In this document: positions 1 to 6,761 of the stretch, piece after piece
Numbering within the stretch: the stretch's first letter is position 1
How the letters are laid out: each line of letters begins with the position of its first letter
NCBI GenBank assembly: GCA_964015995.1
Contig: CAXHFH010000071.1
Coordinates: 1 to 12,661, forward strand
Source of the DNA: UBA1672 sp964015995
GTDB taxonomy: Bacteria > Pseudomonadota > Alphaproteobacteria > Micavibrionales > Micavibrionaceae
DNA: 12,661 nt
Reading direction: 5' to 3'
Made by a program: the position numbers and the translations under genes
Notes under the pieces: model-generated
Database searches by the model: none
The model's input: only the letters and a program-made list of their open reading frames with translations
What the model was told of the DNA's origin: nothing

Positions 1-102
1 AAGTTGATCGAGGCATTAGAAGATAATGACGATGTGCAAAACGTCACCGTGAACTTTGAAATCAGTGATGAAATTCTAGAAAAACTGGCTTCGGCAAATT
101 AA
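1..102 (+). CDS. yebC: YebC/PmpR family regulator, C-terminal end (partial)
   Basis: This is the last 33 codons of a reading frame entering from the left edge and ending in TAA at 100-102. The residues LIEALEDNDDVQNV, followed by NFEISDEILEKL, match the conserved C-terminus of the YebC/PmpR/TACO1 family. Members have been described as transcriptional regulators and, more recently, as factors that help ribosomes through difficult motifs. Only the tail of the last domain is visible, so nothing can be said about the rest. The family call also rests on position: yebC directly upstream of ruvC is a very common bacterial order. The gap to ruvC is 12 bases, which suggests co-transcription. Confidence 0.85.
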   Translation, partial: KLIEALEDNDDVQNVTVNFEISDEILEKLASAN

Positions 103-114
103 AAGGAAATATAT

Positions 115-612
115 ATGCGTATTCTTGGTATTGATCCCGGCCTTCAAAAAACAGGCTGGGGCATTATCAGTAGTTCGGGAAGCTCCTTAAAGTATGTAGC
201 CAGTGGTTTAATTCGAACAGATTCTAAAGCAGTAATGTCTCAGCGTCTCGCGACATTGTATCATGGTCTTACGGCCGTGATGGATGAATGGTCACCATTA
301 GAGGCATCAATTGAAGAAACTTTTGTGAATAAAAACCCAGCAAGTGCCCTGAAGTTGGGGCAGGCACGTGGTGTTTTGATGATGGTGCCCGCACTAAAAG
401 GCCTTCGCGTGGAAGAATACGGTGCAAATAAAATCAAGAAATCTGTCGTTGGTAGTGGTCACGCAGGCAAGCAGCAAGTCGGGATGATGATAAAAACGCT
501 TTTGCCTGCCTGTGGAACGATTACAGAAGATGAAGCTGACGCCCTTGCCGCGGCGATCACGCACGCGCATTATAGAACATTGAGTAACTCTATATTAGGT
601 GCAGCATCATGA
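115..612 (+). CDS. ruvC: Crossover junction endodeoxyribonuclease RuvC
   Basis: RuvC is the dimeric Mg2+-dependent resolvase that nicks Holliday junctions symmetrically after RuvAB branch migration. The protein has 165 residues, close to the family norm, and an RNase H-like fold is expected. All four acidic catalytic positions are visible: D7 in the opening MRILGIDPGL, E67 in SIEETFVNKNP, and D139 and D142 in TEDEADALAAAITHAH. The ATG at 115 has an AAGGA ribosome binding site a few bases upstream, between the yebC stop and the start. The stop codon overlaps the ruvA start as ATGA, indicating translational coupling. Nothing looks degraded. The C-terminal tail after the last helix is short. Confidence 0.97.
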   Translation: MRILGIDPGLQKTGWGIISSSGSSLKYVASGLIRTDSKAVMSQRLATLYHGLTAVMDEWSPLEASIEETFVNKNPASALKLGQARGVLMMVPALKGLRVEEYGANKIKKSVVGSGHAGKQQVGMMIKTLLPACGTITEDEADALAAAITHAHYRTLSNSILGAAS

Positions 613-1235
613 TTGGTAAATTATCCGGCATTATCGACAGTTTCGACACGGGTCATTTTATCCTTGATGTTTCTGGCGTGGGGTACTTAGTCAACGCTAG
701 CAGCCGCACTTTATCAGCCATCGGCGAAGTCGGCGATACGGCGTCCGTTCTGATTATCACCAATGTCCGCGAAGATGCGATTACGCTATACGGATTTGCC
801 GATGCCATTGAACAACAATGGTTTAAATTATTGACCTCTGTGCAGGGGGTTGGCGCGAAGGCAGGACTTTCCATTTTGGCGGCGTGCCCTGCGGATCAAC
901 TTGCTTTTATTATCGCCTCTCAGGATAAAGCCTCATTAACACAAGCCGATGGTGTGGGCCCAAAGCTCGCAACGCGTATTTTGACCGAGCTGAAAGACAA
1001 AGCCGGAAAAATTGATATGACCACAACCGCGGATAGCTCTAAGGCGGCTGTTTCAGAATCATCACCTGCAACGGATTTGGTTGATCAAGATGCTGTCTCC
1101 GCCCTCACGAATTTAGGCTATGCCGCGTCTGATGCCTACCGCGCCGTGCTTGCGGCCAAAGGCAAGGCCAATGATAACGAACATGATAACCTACAAGTGC
1201 TCATCCGTTTGGCTTTGCAGGAGCTTAGCGCATGA
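609..1235 (+). CDS. ruvA: Holliday junction branch migration protein RuvA
   Basis: RuvA is the tetrameric junction-binding subunit that holds four-way DNA in a square-planar form and loads RuvB. The 208 residues show the usual three parts. An OB-fold lies at about 1-64, starting MIGKLSGIIDSFD. A double helix-hairpin-helix domain has QGVGAKAGLSIL near 79-90 and DGVGPKLATRIL near 114-125. After a linker rich in Ser, Ala and Thr (about 136-157), a C-terminal RuvB-contact domain begins at about 160 (DAVSALTNLGYAASDAYRAV). The start overlaps the ruvC stop, and the stop overlaps the ruvB start, both as ATGA, so the three subunits are probably translationally coupled. Confidence 0.97.
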   Translation: MIGKLSGIIDSFDTGHFILDVSGVGYLVNASSRTLSAIGEVGDTASVLIITNVREDAITLYGFADAIEQQWFKLLTSVQGVGAKAGLSILAACPADQLAFIIASQDKASLTQADGVGPKLATRILTELKDKAGKIDMTTTADSSKAAVSESSPATDLVDQDAVSALTNLGYAASDAYRAVLAAKGKANDNEHDNLQVLIRLALQELSA

Positions 1236-2284
1236 GCAGTTTAGCCGCGGAGAAAAATCCTGAGCTTGAAAAAGATCAAAAAGAAGGTGAACCGCCGATT
1301 GAATCGGCGTTGCGTCCTTTATCCCTTGAGGAGTTTATCGGACAGCAAGATTTGCGCGATAATTTAGGTGTTTTCATTCAGGCCGCGAAGGCGCGTACCG
1401 ATGCGATGGATCATGTTTTGTTTTTTGGTCCTCCTGGATTGGGTAAAACGACATTGGCACAGATTGTTGCCAAGGAGCTTGGTGTCGGGTTTCGTGCTAC
1501 GTCAGGTCCTGTGATTGCGAAGTCAGGAGACTTAGCTGCGATTTTGACGAATTTGCAACCCAATGATGTTTTGTTCATTGATGAAATTCACCGTCTCAAT
1601 CCAGCCGTTGAAGAAATTCTCTATCCCGCGATGGAGGATCGAAAGTTAGATTTAATCATCGGGGAGGGGCCTGCAGCTCGTTCTGTACAAATTGAACTCG
1701 CGCCTTTTACGCTTGTCGGGGCAACAACACGCAGTGGCTTGTTGACCAGTCCGCTGCGTGATCGTTTTGGTATTCCGCTTAGGCTGGAATTTTATAAATC
1801 AGAGGAACTTGCCCTGATCGTTGCGCGCACGGCACGTTTGCTTGATATGCCAATGAGCGATGAGGCAGCGTTAGAAATTGCCAAACGATCTCGCGGAACG
1901 CCGCGTATTGCGGGACGTTTAACACGCCGCGTTCGTGATTTCTTTGACGCATCAGGCCAAAAAGAAACAGATAAAAAGCTTGTTAATCAGGCGCTTTCAA
2001 GGCTCGATGTTGATGGCGCGGGGTTGGACACAATGGATAGGAAATATCTATGTTGTATTGCCGAAAGTTATGGCGGTGGCCCTGTGGGTGTTGAAACACT
2101 CGCTGCGGCTTTGTCTGAGCAACGCGATATGATTGAAGATGTGATCGAGCCGTATTTGATGCAACAAGGTCTCGTGCAACGCACTCCACGCGGGCGTATG
2201 ATTTCGGCCAAAGGCTTTCAATATCTGGGCATCACCCCACCGGCCAGTAAAACAAAAAACCAAATGGACTTACTTGAGGATTAA
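1232..2284 (+). CDS. ruvB: Holliday junction branch migration ATPase RuvB
   Basis: RuvB is the hexameric AAA+ motor that pumps DNA through the RuvA-bound junction. The 350-residue protein is of normal length. Visible motifs are Walker A GPPGLGKTT at 66-74, Walker B VLFIDEIH at 113-120, sensor 1 in GATTRSGLL around 163-171, and the arginine finger R176 in LRDRFGI. The RGTPRIAGRL segment at 221-230 is typical of the sensor 2 region. The C-terminal winged-helix DNA-binding domain runs from about 265 to 335 and ends with TPRGRMISAKGFQYLGI. The first 20 residues are a charged Glu/Lys-rich extension. The start overlaps ruvA. The ybgC ribosome binding site lies inside the last codons. Confidence 0.98.
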   Translation: MSSLAAEKNPELEKDQKEGEPPIESALRPLSLEEFIGQQDLRDNLGVFIQAAKARTDAMDHVLFFGPPGLGKTTLAQIVAKELGVGFRATSGPVIAKSGDLAAILTNLQPNDVLFIDEIHRLNPAVEEILYPAMEDRKLDLIIGEGPAARSVQIELAPFTLVGATTRSGLLTSPLRDRFGIPLRLEFYKSEELALIVARTARLLDMPMSDEAALEIAKRSRGTPRIAGRLTRRVRDFFDASGQKETDKKLVNQALSRLDVDGAGLDTMDRKYLCCIAESYGGGPVGVETLAAALSEQRDMIEDVIEPYLMQQGLVQRTPRGRMISAKGFQYLGITPPASKTKNQMDLLED

Positions 2285-2287
2285 ATT

Positions 2288-2701
2288 GTGAAGCATACGA
2301 TTGATATTCGCGTTTATTATGAGGACACTGATGCGGGCGGTATTGTCTATCATTCCAAATATTTAAATTTTGCAGAGCGTGCACGCACCGAATTTCTACG
2401 CCATGTGGGCTTTCAGAACAGTGATGTTCACAATGATGTTGGCGTGATGTTCGTCGTACGCAAAATTGAAATTGATTATCTGAAAACCGCAGGACTTGAT
2501 GATCATTTAATTGTTGAGAGCAGTGTCACAGAGCTTAAAAATACAAGCTTCGTTATGAAACAAACAGTTAAACGTGATGCTGATGTCATTGCAGACTTAA
2601 GTGTTGTTTTGGTTTGTGTGGGTACGCAAAGTTATAAGCCCGTGCGTCTGCCAGAAAACATAAAACAAGCTTTTCAGAACTTTCAAGAAACCGTAAAGTG
2701 A
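2288..2701 (+). CDS. ybgC: Tol-Pal-associated acyl-CoA thioesterase YbgC (GTG start)
   Basis: YbgC is a cytoplasmic hotdog-fold thioesterase that hydrolyses acyl-CoA and is almost always encoded with the tol genes. Its exact link to Tol-Pal function is unsettled. The 137 residues begin with the family signature YYEDTDAGGIVYHSKYL. Here D15 corresponds to the catalytic aspartate (D18 in the E. coli protein) and H22 to the conserved histidine (H25). The FAERARTEFLRHVGF helix follows. The start is GTG at 2288. It is supported by a TTGAGGA ribosome binding site at 2273-2279 inside the end of ruvB, about 8 bases upstream. No in-frame ATG gives the conserved N-terminus. The gap to ruvB is three bases. 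Confidence 0.94.
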   Translation: MKHTIDIRVYYEDTDAGGIVYHSKYLNFAERARTEFLRHVGFQNSDVHNDVGVMFVVRKIEIDYLKTAGLDDHLIVESSVTELKNTSFVMKQTVKRDADVIADLSVVLVCVGTQSYKPVRLPENIKQAFQNFQETVK

Positions 2702-2702
2702 A

Positions 2703-2727
2703 ATCCTTCGAATTAATTTCAAAGGAT
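2703..2727 (+). other. Imperfect hairpin in the ybgC-tolQ spacer
   Basis: ATCCTT at 2703-2708 is the reverse complement of AAGGAT at 2722-2727. Inside these arms GAA pairs with TTC after one mismatch, leaving an AT-rich loop. No T-run follows, so it is not a convincing intrinsic terminator. It lies in the 69-base ybgC-tolQ gap, the longest in the left operon. A TATATT box at 2736-2741 could be a -10 element for tolQ, but I see no good -35 partner. The stem is clear in sequence; any function is inference. Confidence 0.3.
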
Positions 2728-2770
2728 ATTGCGTCTATATTCGTCTAACAAATAGCAACAGGAATAAAAT

Positions 2771-3532
2771 ATGTCCGTCGATGTCGTAGCAGAAAATTTA
2801 GGAACCTTAGCAGCGCATGATATGAGTGCGATGGGACTGTTCATGCAGGCCGATTTGGTTGTGAAATCAGTCATGATTATTTTGGTGTTCGCATCTTTCT
2901 GGAGTTGGGTCATAATCTTTCAAAAACGTGGCATTCTTAGAAAACTCAATAGACGCGCCGACCGCTTTGAAGACTCGTTCTGGTCAGGTGAGCCGTTGGA
3001 TAAAATTTATGCACGTGTGAAAAAGAGTAAGGAGGACCCGATGCTTCGCACATTCTCCGCGGGGATGGATGAATGGAAGGCGGGTATTGTCGGTGGTGTG
3101 CCGTCCAATCAAAGTTTACAGGCAAGTTTAAAACAGCGCGTAGAGCGCTCAATGAGTGTTGCGATCGGCCGTGAGATGAACCATTTGGAAAAGGGCACGA
3201 CCTTTTTAGCGAGTGTCGCGTCTAGCGCGCCTTTTATTGGTTTGTTTGGAACGGTCTGGGGGATAATGAACAGTTTTACCGCCATTGCCAGCACAAATAA
3301 CACATCACTGGCCGTGGTCGCACCGGGTATCGCCGAAGCTTTGTTTGCCACCGCCATTGGATTGGTCGCGGCTATTCCTGCATCCATCGCGTATAATGTT
3401 CTTTCTAATAATTTAAACCAATATGCAGACAGGCTAGAGGCTTTCACGGATGAATTTTCTGCGATTTTATCGCGCCATCTTGATTCTCATGACGTGAGTA
3501 TGAGCAGCAAAAAAACAGCGACAGCAGGATAG
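2771..3532 (+). CDS. tolQ: Tol-Pal system proton channel subunit TolQ
   Basis: TolQ is an inner-membrane protein of the MotA/TolQ/ExbB family. With TolR it converts proton flow into movement of TolA. The 253 residues show the standard three-helix layout. TM1 is at about 29-50 and ends in WSWVIIFQKR. A long cytoplasmic segment follows. TM2 is at about 143-167 and includes the conserved PFIGLFGTVWGIM. TM3 is at about 181-209 and includes APGIAEALFATAIGLVAAIPA, with the Thr lining the proton path. The ATG at 2771 has AGGAA at 2760-2764 as its ribosome binding site. It is separated from tolR by 8 bases. An internal promoter in the preceding spacer is possible but not shown. Confidence 0.97.
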   Translation: MSVDVVAENLGTLAAHDMSAMGLFMQADLVVKSVMIILVFASFWSWVIIFQKRGILRKLNRRADRFEDSFWSGEPLDKIYARVKKSKEDPMLRTFSAGMDEWKAGIVGGVPSNQSLQASLKQRVERSMSVAIGREMNHLEKGTTFLASVASSAPFIGLFGTVWGIMNSFTAIASTNNTSLAVVAPGIAEALFATAIGLVAAIPASIAYNVLSNNLNQYADRLEAFTDEFSAILSRHLDSHDVSMSSKKTATAG

Positions 3533-3540
3533 AGAACATT

Positions 3541-3987
3541 ATGGGCGGAATGTCAGGAGCAAGCAGAGGACGTGCACGCGGTCGAAGAACCGGTGGCAAA
3601 TTTCGTCCGATGGCAGAGATGAACGTCATTCCCATGAATGATGTCATGTTGGTTTTGTTGGTGGTGTTTATGATTACCGCACCATTAATGACATCAGGCG
3701 TACCTGTGGATTTACCGAACAGCAAAGCTAAGATCATCAAAACAGAAGATAACAAACCAATCGAAGTTACATTGGATGTTGAAGGCAAAGTGTTCCTTGC
3801 CGATACCGAAGTTAAGAAAGGTGCGCTTGTTACAATTTTAAAGGCAACATTAGAAGGTGATATGGATCGCCGAATTTATGTCCGTGCCGATCAAGCCATT
3901 GAATATGGAAGTGTCATGGATGTTCTGGGGCAGCTTAATGCCGCAGGATTCAACAAAGTTGCCCTTGTCACCAAACCTAAAAACTAA
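3541..3987 (+). CDS. tolR: Tol-Pal system proton channel subunit TolR
   Basis: TolR belongs to the ExbD/TolR family. It has one N-terminal transmembrane helix and a periplasmic domain that binds peptidoglycan when released from the channel. The 148 residues start with a Gly/Arg-rich cytoplasmic segment (GASRGRARGRRTGGKFRP), then MNVIPMNDVMLVLLVVFMITAPLM. D34 is at the position of the proton-carrying aspartate (D23 in E. coli TolR). The periplasmic domain spans about 55-145 and ends with GFNKVALVTK. The Shine-Dalgarno is only partial (AGGA at 3526-3529 is 11 bases away), so translation may be coupled to tolQ. The basic N-terminus is longer than in E. coli. Confidence 0.95.
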   Translation: MGGMSGASRGRARGRRTGGKFRPMAEMNVIPMNDVMLVLLVVFMITAPLMTSGVPVDLPNSKAKIIKTEDNKPIEVTLDVEGKVFLADTEVKKGALVTILKATLEGDMDRRIYVRADQAIEYGSVMDVLGQLNAAGFNKVALVTKPKN

Positions 3988-3996
3988 TGCAATATC

Positions 3997-4902
3997 ATGA
4001 ACGCAGCAGTTAAAAAAGATTACAGAACAGCCCTCTATGCGCCGAATATTACAAAACCGGCGGCTATTTCTGCATTCTTGCATGTAGCCGTGTTTGTTCT
4101 TGCGACTGTTGGTATCCCTTATCTGAGCAAAGACATCGTAACGGAAGATATGGTTATCCCCGTAGAATTGTTTGACCCATCAGAAATCATTGAAACCACA
4201 AATCCTGATGAACCGCAAAAAAACGAAGAAGATGACATCGCGCCGCCACCAGAGCGCAAACCTGTTTATAACAAAAGCGAAACCGTGCCTGATTTGGCCG
4301 TACCGGAAGAGCCGGATATTCCTGAACCTGAAGAAATTATTCCTGAAGAAACCCCAAAGATAGAGCCACCTGATCCTACAGAAATCAAGACGCCACCAAA
4401 GCCAAAGAGCAAACCAAAACCACCACCTAAACCAAAAGTTGTGGAAGAAAAACCTAAGGAAGAAGAAAAGCCTGAAAAAGATATTACAAGCCTTTTGAAG
4501 AGCTTAACGCCCGATGAGCCCGAAGAAACGGATGCGAGGAAAAATGATGTGGGGCAGGGTAACACATCACAACAAGGCAATGTTGCCAAACAAATGACAA
4601 GCAGCGATTTGGTTGCCTTGGTGCGCGGTGTTCAACCCTGTTGGAATGTAAATGCCGGCGGTCGTATGGCAGAAGACTTAGTCGTGAAACTTCGTGTTCT
4701 TGTAAATCGTAATCGTACCGTGCGTGATGCCATCATACTTGATAAATTACGCTACGCAGCTGATCCACATTACAAATCTGCTGCTGATGCTGCACGTTGG
4801 GCGCTTTTAAATCCGCAATGCTCAACATTGAATCTGCCCGAAGAAAAATATGAGACATGGAAAAGCTTTATTTTTGTATTCGACCCAAGCCAAATGTTAT
4901 AG
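3997..4902 (+). CDS. tolA: Cell envelope integrity protein TolA
   Basis: TolA is the inner-membrane protein that reaches across the periplasm to TolB/Pal and is energised by TolQR. The 301 residues have a short cytoplasmic tail, one transmembrane helix at about 22-43, then a linker (about 60-185) rich in Pro, Glu and Lys. The globular C-terminal domain runs from about 203 to 301. It contains VRGVQPCWNVNAGG, KLRVLVNRNRTV, and AADAARWALLNPQCS, with C215 and C275 able to form a disulfide. The linker lacks the Ala/Lys-rich helical repeats of E. coli TolA. No Shine-Dalgarno is visible, but an in-frame stop lies 9 bases upstream and the next Met is beyond the membrane helix, so this ATG is the only sensible start. 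Confidence 0.92.
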   Translation: MNAAVKKDYRTALYAPNITKPAAISAFLHVAVFVLATVGIPYLSKDIVTEDMVIPVELFDPSEIIETTNPDEPQKNEEDDIAPPPERKPVYNKSETVPDLAVPEEPDIPEPEEIIPEETPKIEPPDPTEIKTPPKPKSKPKPPPKPKVVEEKPKEEEKPEKDITSLLKSLTPDEPEETDARKNDVGQGNTSQQGNVAKQMTSSDLVALVRGVQPCWNVNAGGRMAEDLVVKLRVLVNRNRTVRDAIILDKLRYAADPHYKSAADAARWALLNPQCSTLNLPEEKYETWKSFIFVFDPSQML

Positions 4903-4937
4903 GCTCATAAAACTGAAAACCACAAAGTGAGATGACA

Positions 4938-6260
4938 ATGAAATATCGTGGCGTTTTTTATTTCCTATTTATGATTTTCTTTTTAAGTGTATCGACTGCG
5001 CAAGCTGAGGAGTTTGAAGCCGTTATTAACGAAGGTGTATTCAAGCCGCGTCCAATTGCTGTTTCTCCATTTCATCCAACCGAAATAAAACATCGTGAGC
5101 TTGCAACGGATATTCCGAAAATCATCAGTGATAATTTAGCCCGTTCGGGTTTGTTTAAGCCTGTGAATCAAGCTGCCTTTGTACAAACGCCAGGCTCTAT
5201 TTTTCAAGAAGGCGTGCGTTTCCCTGAATGGCGAACAACAGGCACGGAGACAATGGTTTCGGGGAATGTTCTCACCGATGATCAAGGCAATACACGTGTT
5301 GAATTTCGTTTGTGGGATGTTCTGTCTGAAAAACAACTTATTGGTATGGCTTATACGACCACACCTGATAATTGGCGTCGCATTGCACATATTATTTCCG
5401 ATGAAGTTTATAAACGCCTGACGGGGGAAGATGGCTATTTCGATACCCGTATTGTGTATATCGCCGAAAGTGGCCTTGCGCATAAACGTGTTAAACGTCT
5501 CGCGATTATGGATCAGGATGGTGCCAATCATCAATATTTAACTGATGGCAGTTATCTTGTGCTAACGCCGCGCTTCTCACCAACACGTCAGCAGATTACC
5601 TATATGTCATATCAGGGCGGTATTCCACGCGTTTACCTTTATGACATTAATACGGGTGCGCATAAGCTGCTCGGGAATTTCTCCGGTATGACATTCGCGC
5701 CGCGTTTTTCTCCTGATGGTAAAAAGGTTGTGTTTTCCATGGCGAAAAACGGGAACACTGATATTTATGTGATGGATTTGCAATCACGTAAAACCGTACG
5801 TATGACAAGCGGTACAGCCATTGAAACGGCGCCGTCTTACTCCGCCGATGGTCGACGGATTGTGTTTGAATCAGATCGTAGCGGTTCACAGCAGCTTTAT
5901 ATCATGAATGTTGATGGATCAGGCATGAGCCGCCTGACATACGGTAAAGGCCGATATGGTAACCCCGTATGGTCACCGCGTGGTGATTTGATTGCCTTCA
6001 CGCGCATGTATCAGGGGAAATTCTACATTGGTGTTATCCGCCCTGATGGTAAAGGCGAGCGTCTAATCACGACAGCCTATCACGTGGAGGGGCCAAGTTG
6101 GTCACCCAATGGGCGCGTGTTGACGTATTTTAAGGAAACCCCTTCGGGAGATCGCCGCATTGCGCGTATCTATACGATTGATATCACAGGGTATAATGAG
6201 CGTTGGTTGAAAACACCAAAAGATGGCTCTGACCCTGCGTGGTCACCGCCTAATCGTTAA
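4938..6260 (+). CDS. tolB: Tol-Pal system beta-propeller protein TolB
   Basis: TolB is the periplasmic shuttle that binds Pal, peptidoglycan-associated lipoproteins and the TolA C-terminus. The 440-residue product has a signal peptide, MKYR then a Phe/Leu-rich core, with cleavage after AQA at about residue 23. The mature N-terminus EEFEAVINEGVF corresponds to the TolA-binding segment. An alpha/beta domain follows to about 170, then a beta-propeller with repeated FSPDG, YSADG, WSPRG and WSPNG blades. I chose the ATG at 4938 because AGTGAG at 4926-4931 is correctly spaced from it, whereas it directly abuts the other in-frame ATG at 4932. The stop shares TTAA with the convergent rppH stop. No pal follows. 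Confidence 0.95.
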   Translation: MKYRGVFYFLFMIFFLSVSTAQAEEFEAVINEGVFKPRPIAVSPFHPTEIKHRELATDIPKIISDNLARSGLFKPVNQAAFVQTPGSIFQEGVRFPEWRTTGTETMVSGNVLTDDQGNTRVEFRLWDVLSEKQLIGMAYTTTPDNWRRIAHIISDEVYKRLTGEDGYFDTRIVYIAESGLAHKRVKRLAIMDQDGANHQYLTDGSYLVLTPRFSPTRQQITYMSYQGGIPRVYLYDINTGAHKLLGNFSGMTFAPRFSPDGKKVVFSMAKNGNTDIYVMDLQSRKTVRMTSGTAIETAPSYSADGRRIVFESDRSGSQQLYIMNVDGSGMSRLTYGKGRYGNPVWSPRGDLIAFTRMYQGKFYIGVIRPDGKGERLITTAYHVEGPSWSPNGRVLTYFKETPSGDRRIARIYTIDITGYNERWLKTPKDGSDPAWSPPNR

Positions 6261-6739
6261 TGATTAATACTCTCAAACATTTCGATGACCTCAACGTAAA
6301 TGTCGCGTTTGAAGGGTACGATTAAATCAATCGTGTCTTTCAGGTTTATCCATTGCCAGTCTGAGAACTCAGGTGGATCAAAGGCGTTGATATCAATGTT
6401 TGAGTCCACGCCTGTAAAACGCGCTGCGACCCATGTTTGTTCCTGCCCGCGATATTTACCATTCCATAAACGCCTGATCATGGCATCGGGAAGCTCATAC
6501 TGAACTTTACGCTCACTGATTGTTATGATTTCAGCCTGATCTGTGCCGACTTCCTCTTTAAGCTCGCGCAGAGCCGTTTGCTCAACGGTTTCCCCCGGGT
6601 CAACGCCGCCTTGTGGCATCTGCCAAGCGCCGGGCGTGTCTATGCGCTCTCCCACGAAAACCTTACCATCATCATTGAAAAGTGTAATTCCGACGCAAGG
6701 GCGATAGAGTAAGCCTTCACGATTGATCGCGTTATCCAT
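6257..6739 (-). CDS. rppH: RNA pyrophosphohydrolase RppH (Nudix)
   Basis: RppH removes pyrophosphate from the 5' triphosphate end of mRNAs, which triggers RNase E-dependent decay. Related Nudix proteins hydrolyse dinucleoside polyphosphates. The 160 residues contain YRPCVGITLFN near the N-terminus, the substrate-loop signature WQMPQGGVDPGE and a full Nudix box at 44-66 (G44, E50, R58-E59-L60, E62-E63, G65), with Thr at the last, normally hydrophobic, position. The frame stays open upstream, but the ATG at 6739 gives the family N-terminus and has an AGGA ribosome binding site. Longer starts would run into the preceding gene. It is last in the right-hand operon and meets tolB tail to tail. Confidence 0.95.
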   Translation of the reverse strand: MDNAINREGLLYRPCVGITLFNDDGKVFVGERIDTPGAWQMPQGGVDPGETVEQTALRELKEEVGTDQAEIITISERKVQYELPDAMIRRLWNGKYRGQEQTWVAARFTGVDSNIDINAFDPPEFSDWQWINLKDTIDLIVPFKRDIYVEVIEMFESINH

Positions 6740-6761
6740 ATAGTTTTTTCCTGTTTTAAAA

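Noticed and set aside
3109..3447. A 112-codon minus-strand frame opposite tolQ, and a similar 114-codon one opposite tolR.
   Set aside because: Both are complements of well-conserved genes and their translations show no family motif. Long antisense frames are expected from this codon use.
4266..4589. A Gly/Ser-rich minus-strand frame opposite tolA.
   Set aside because: Its composition is just the complement of the Pro/Lys/Glu-rich tolA linker and has no independent support.
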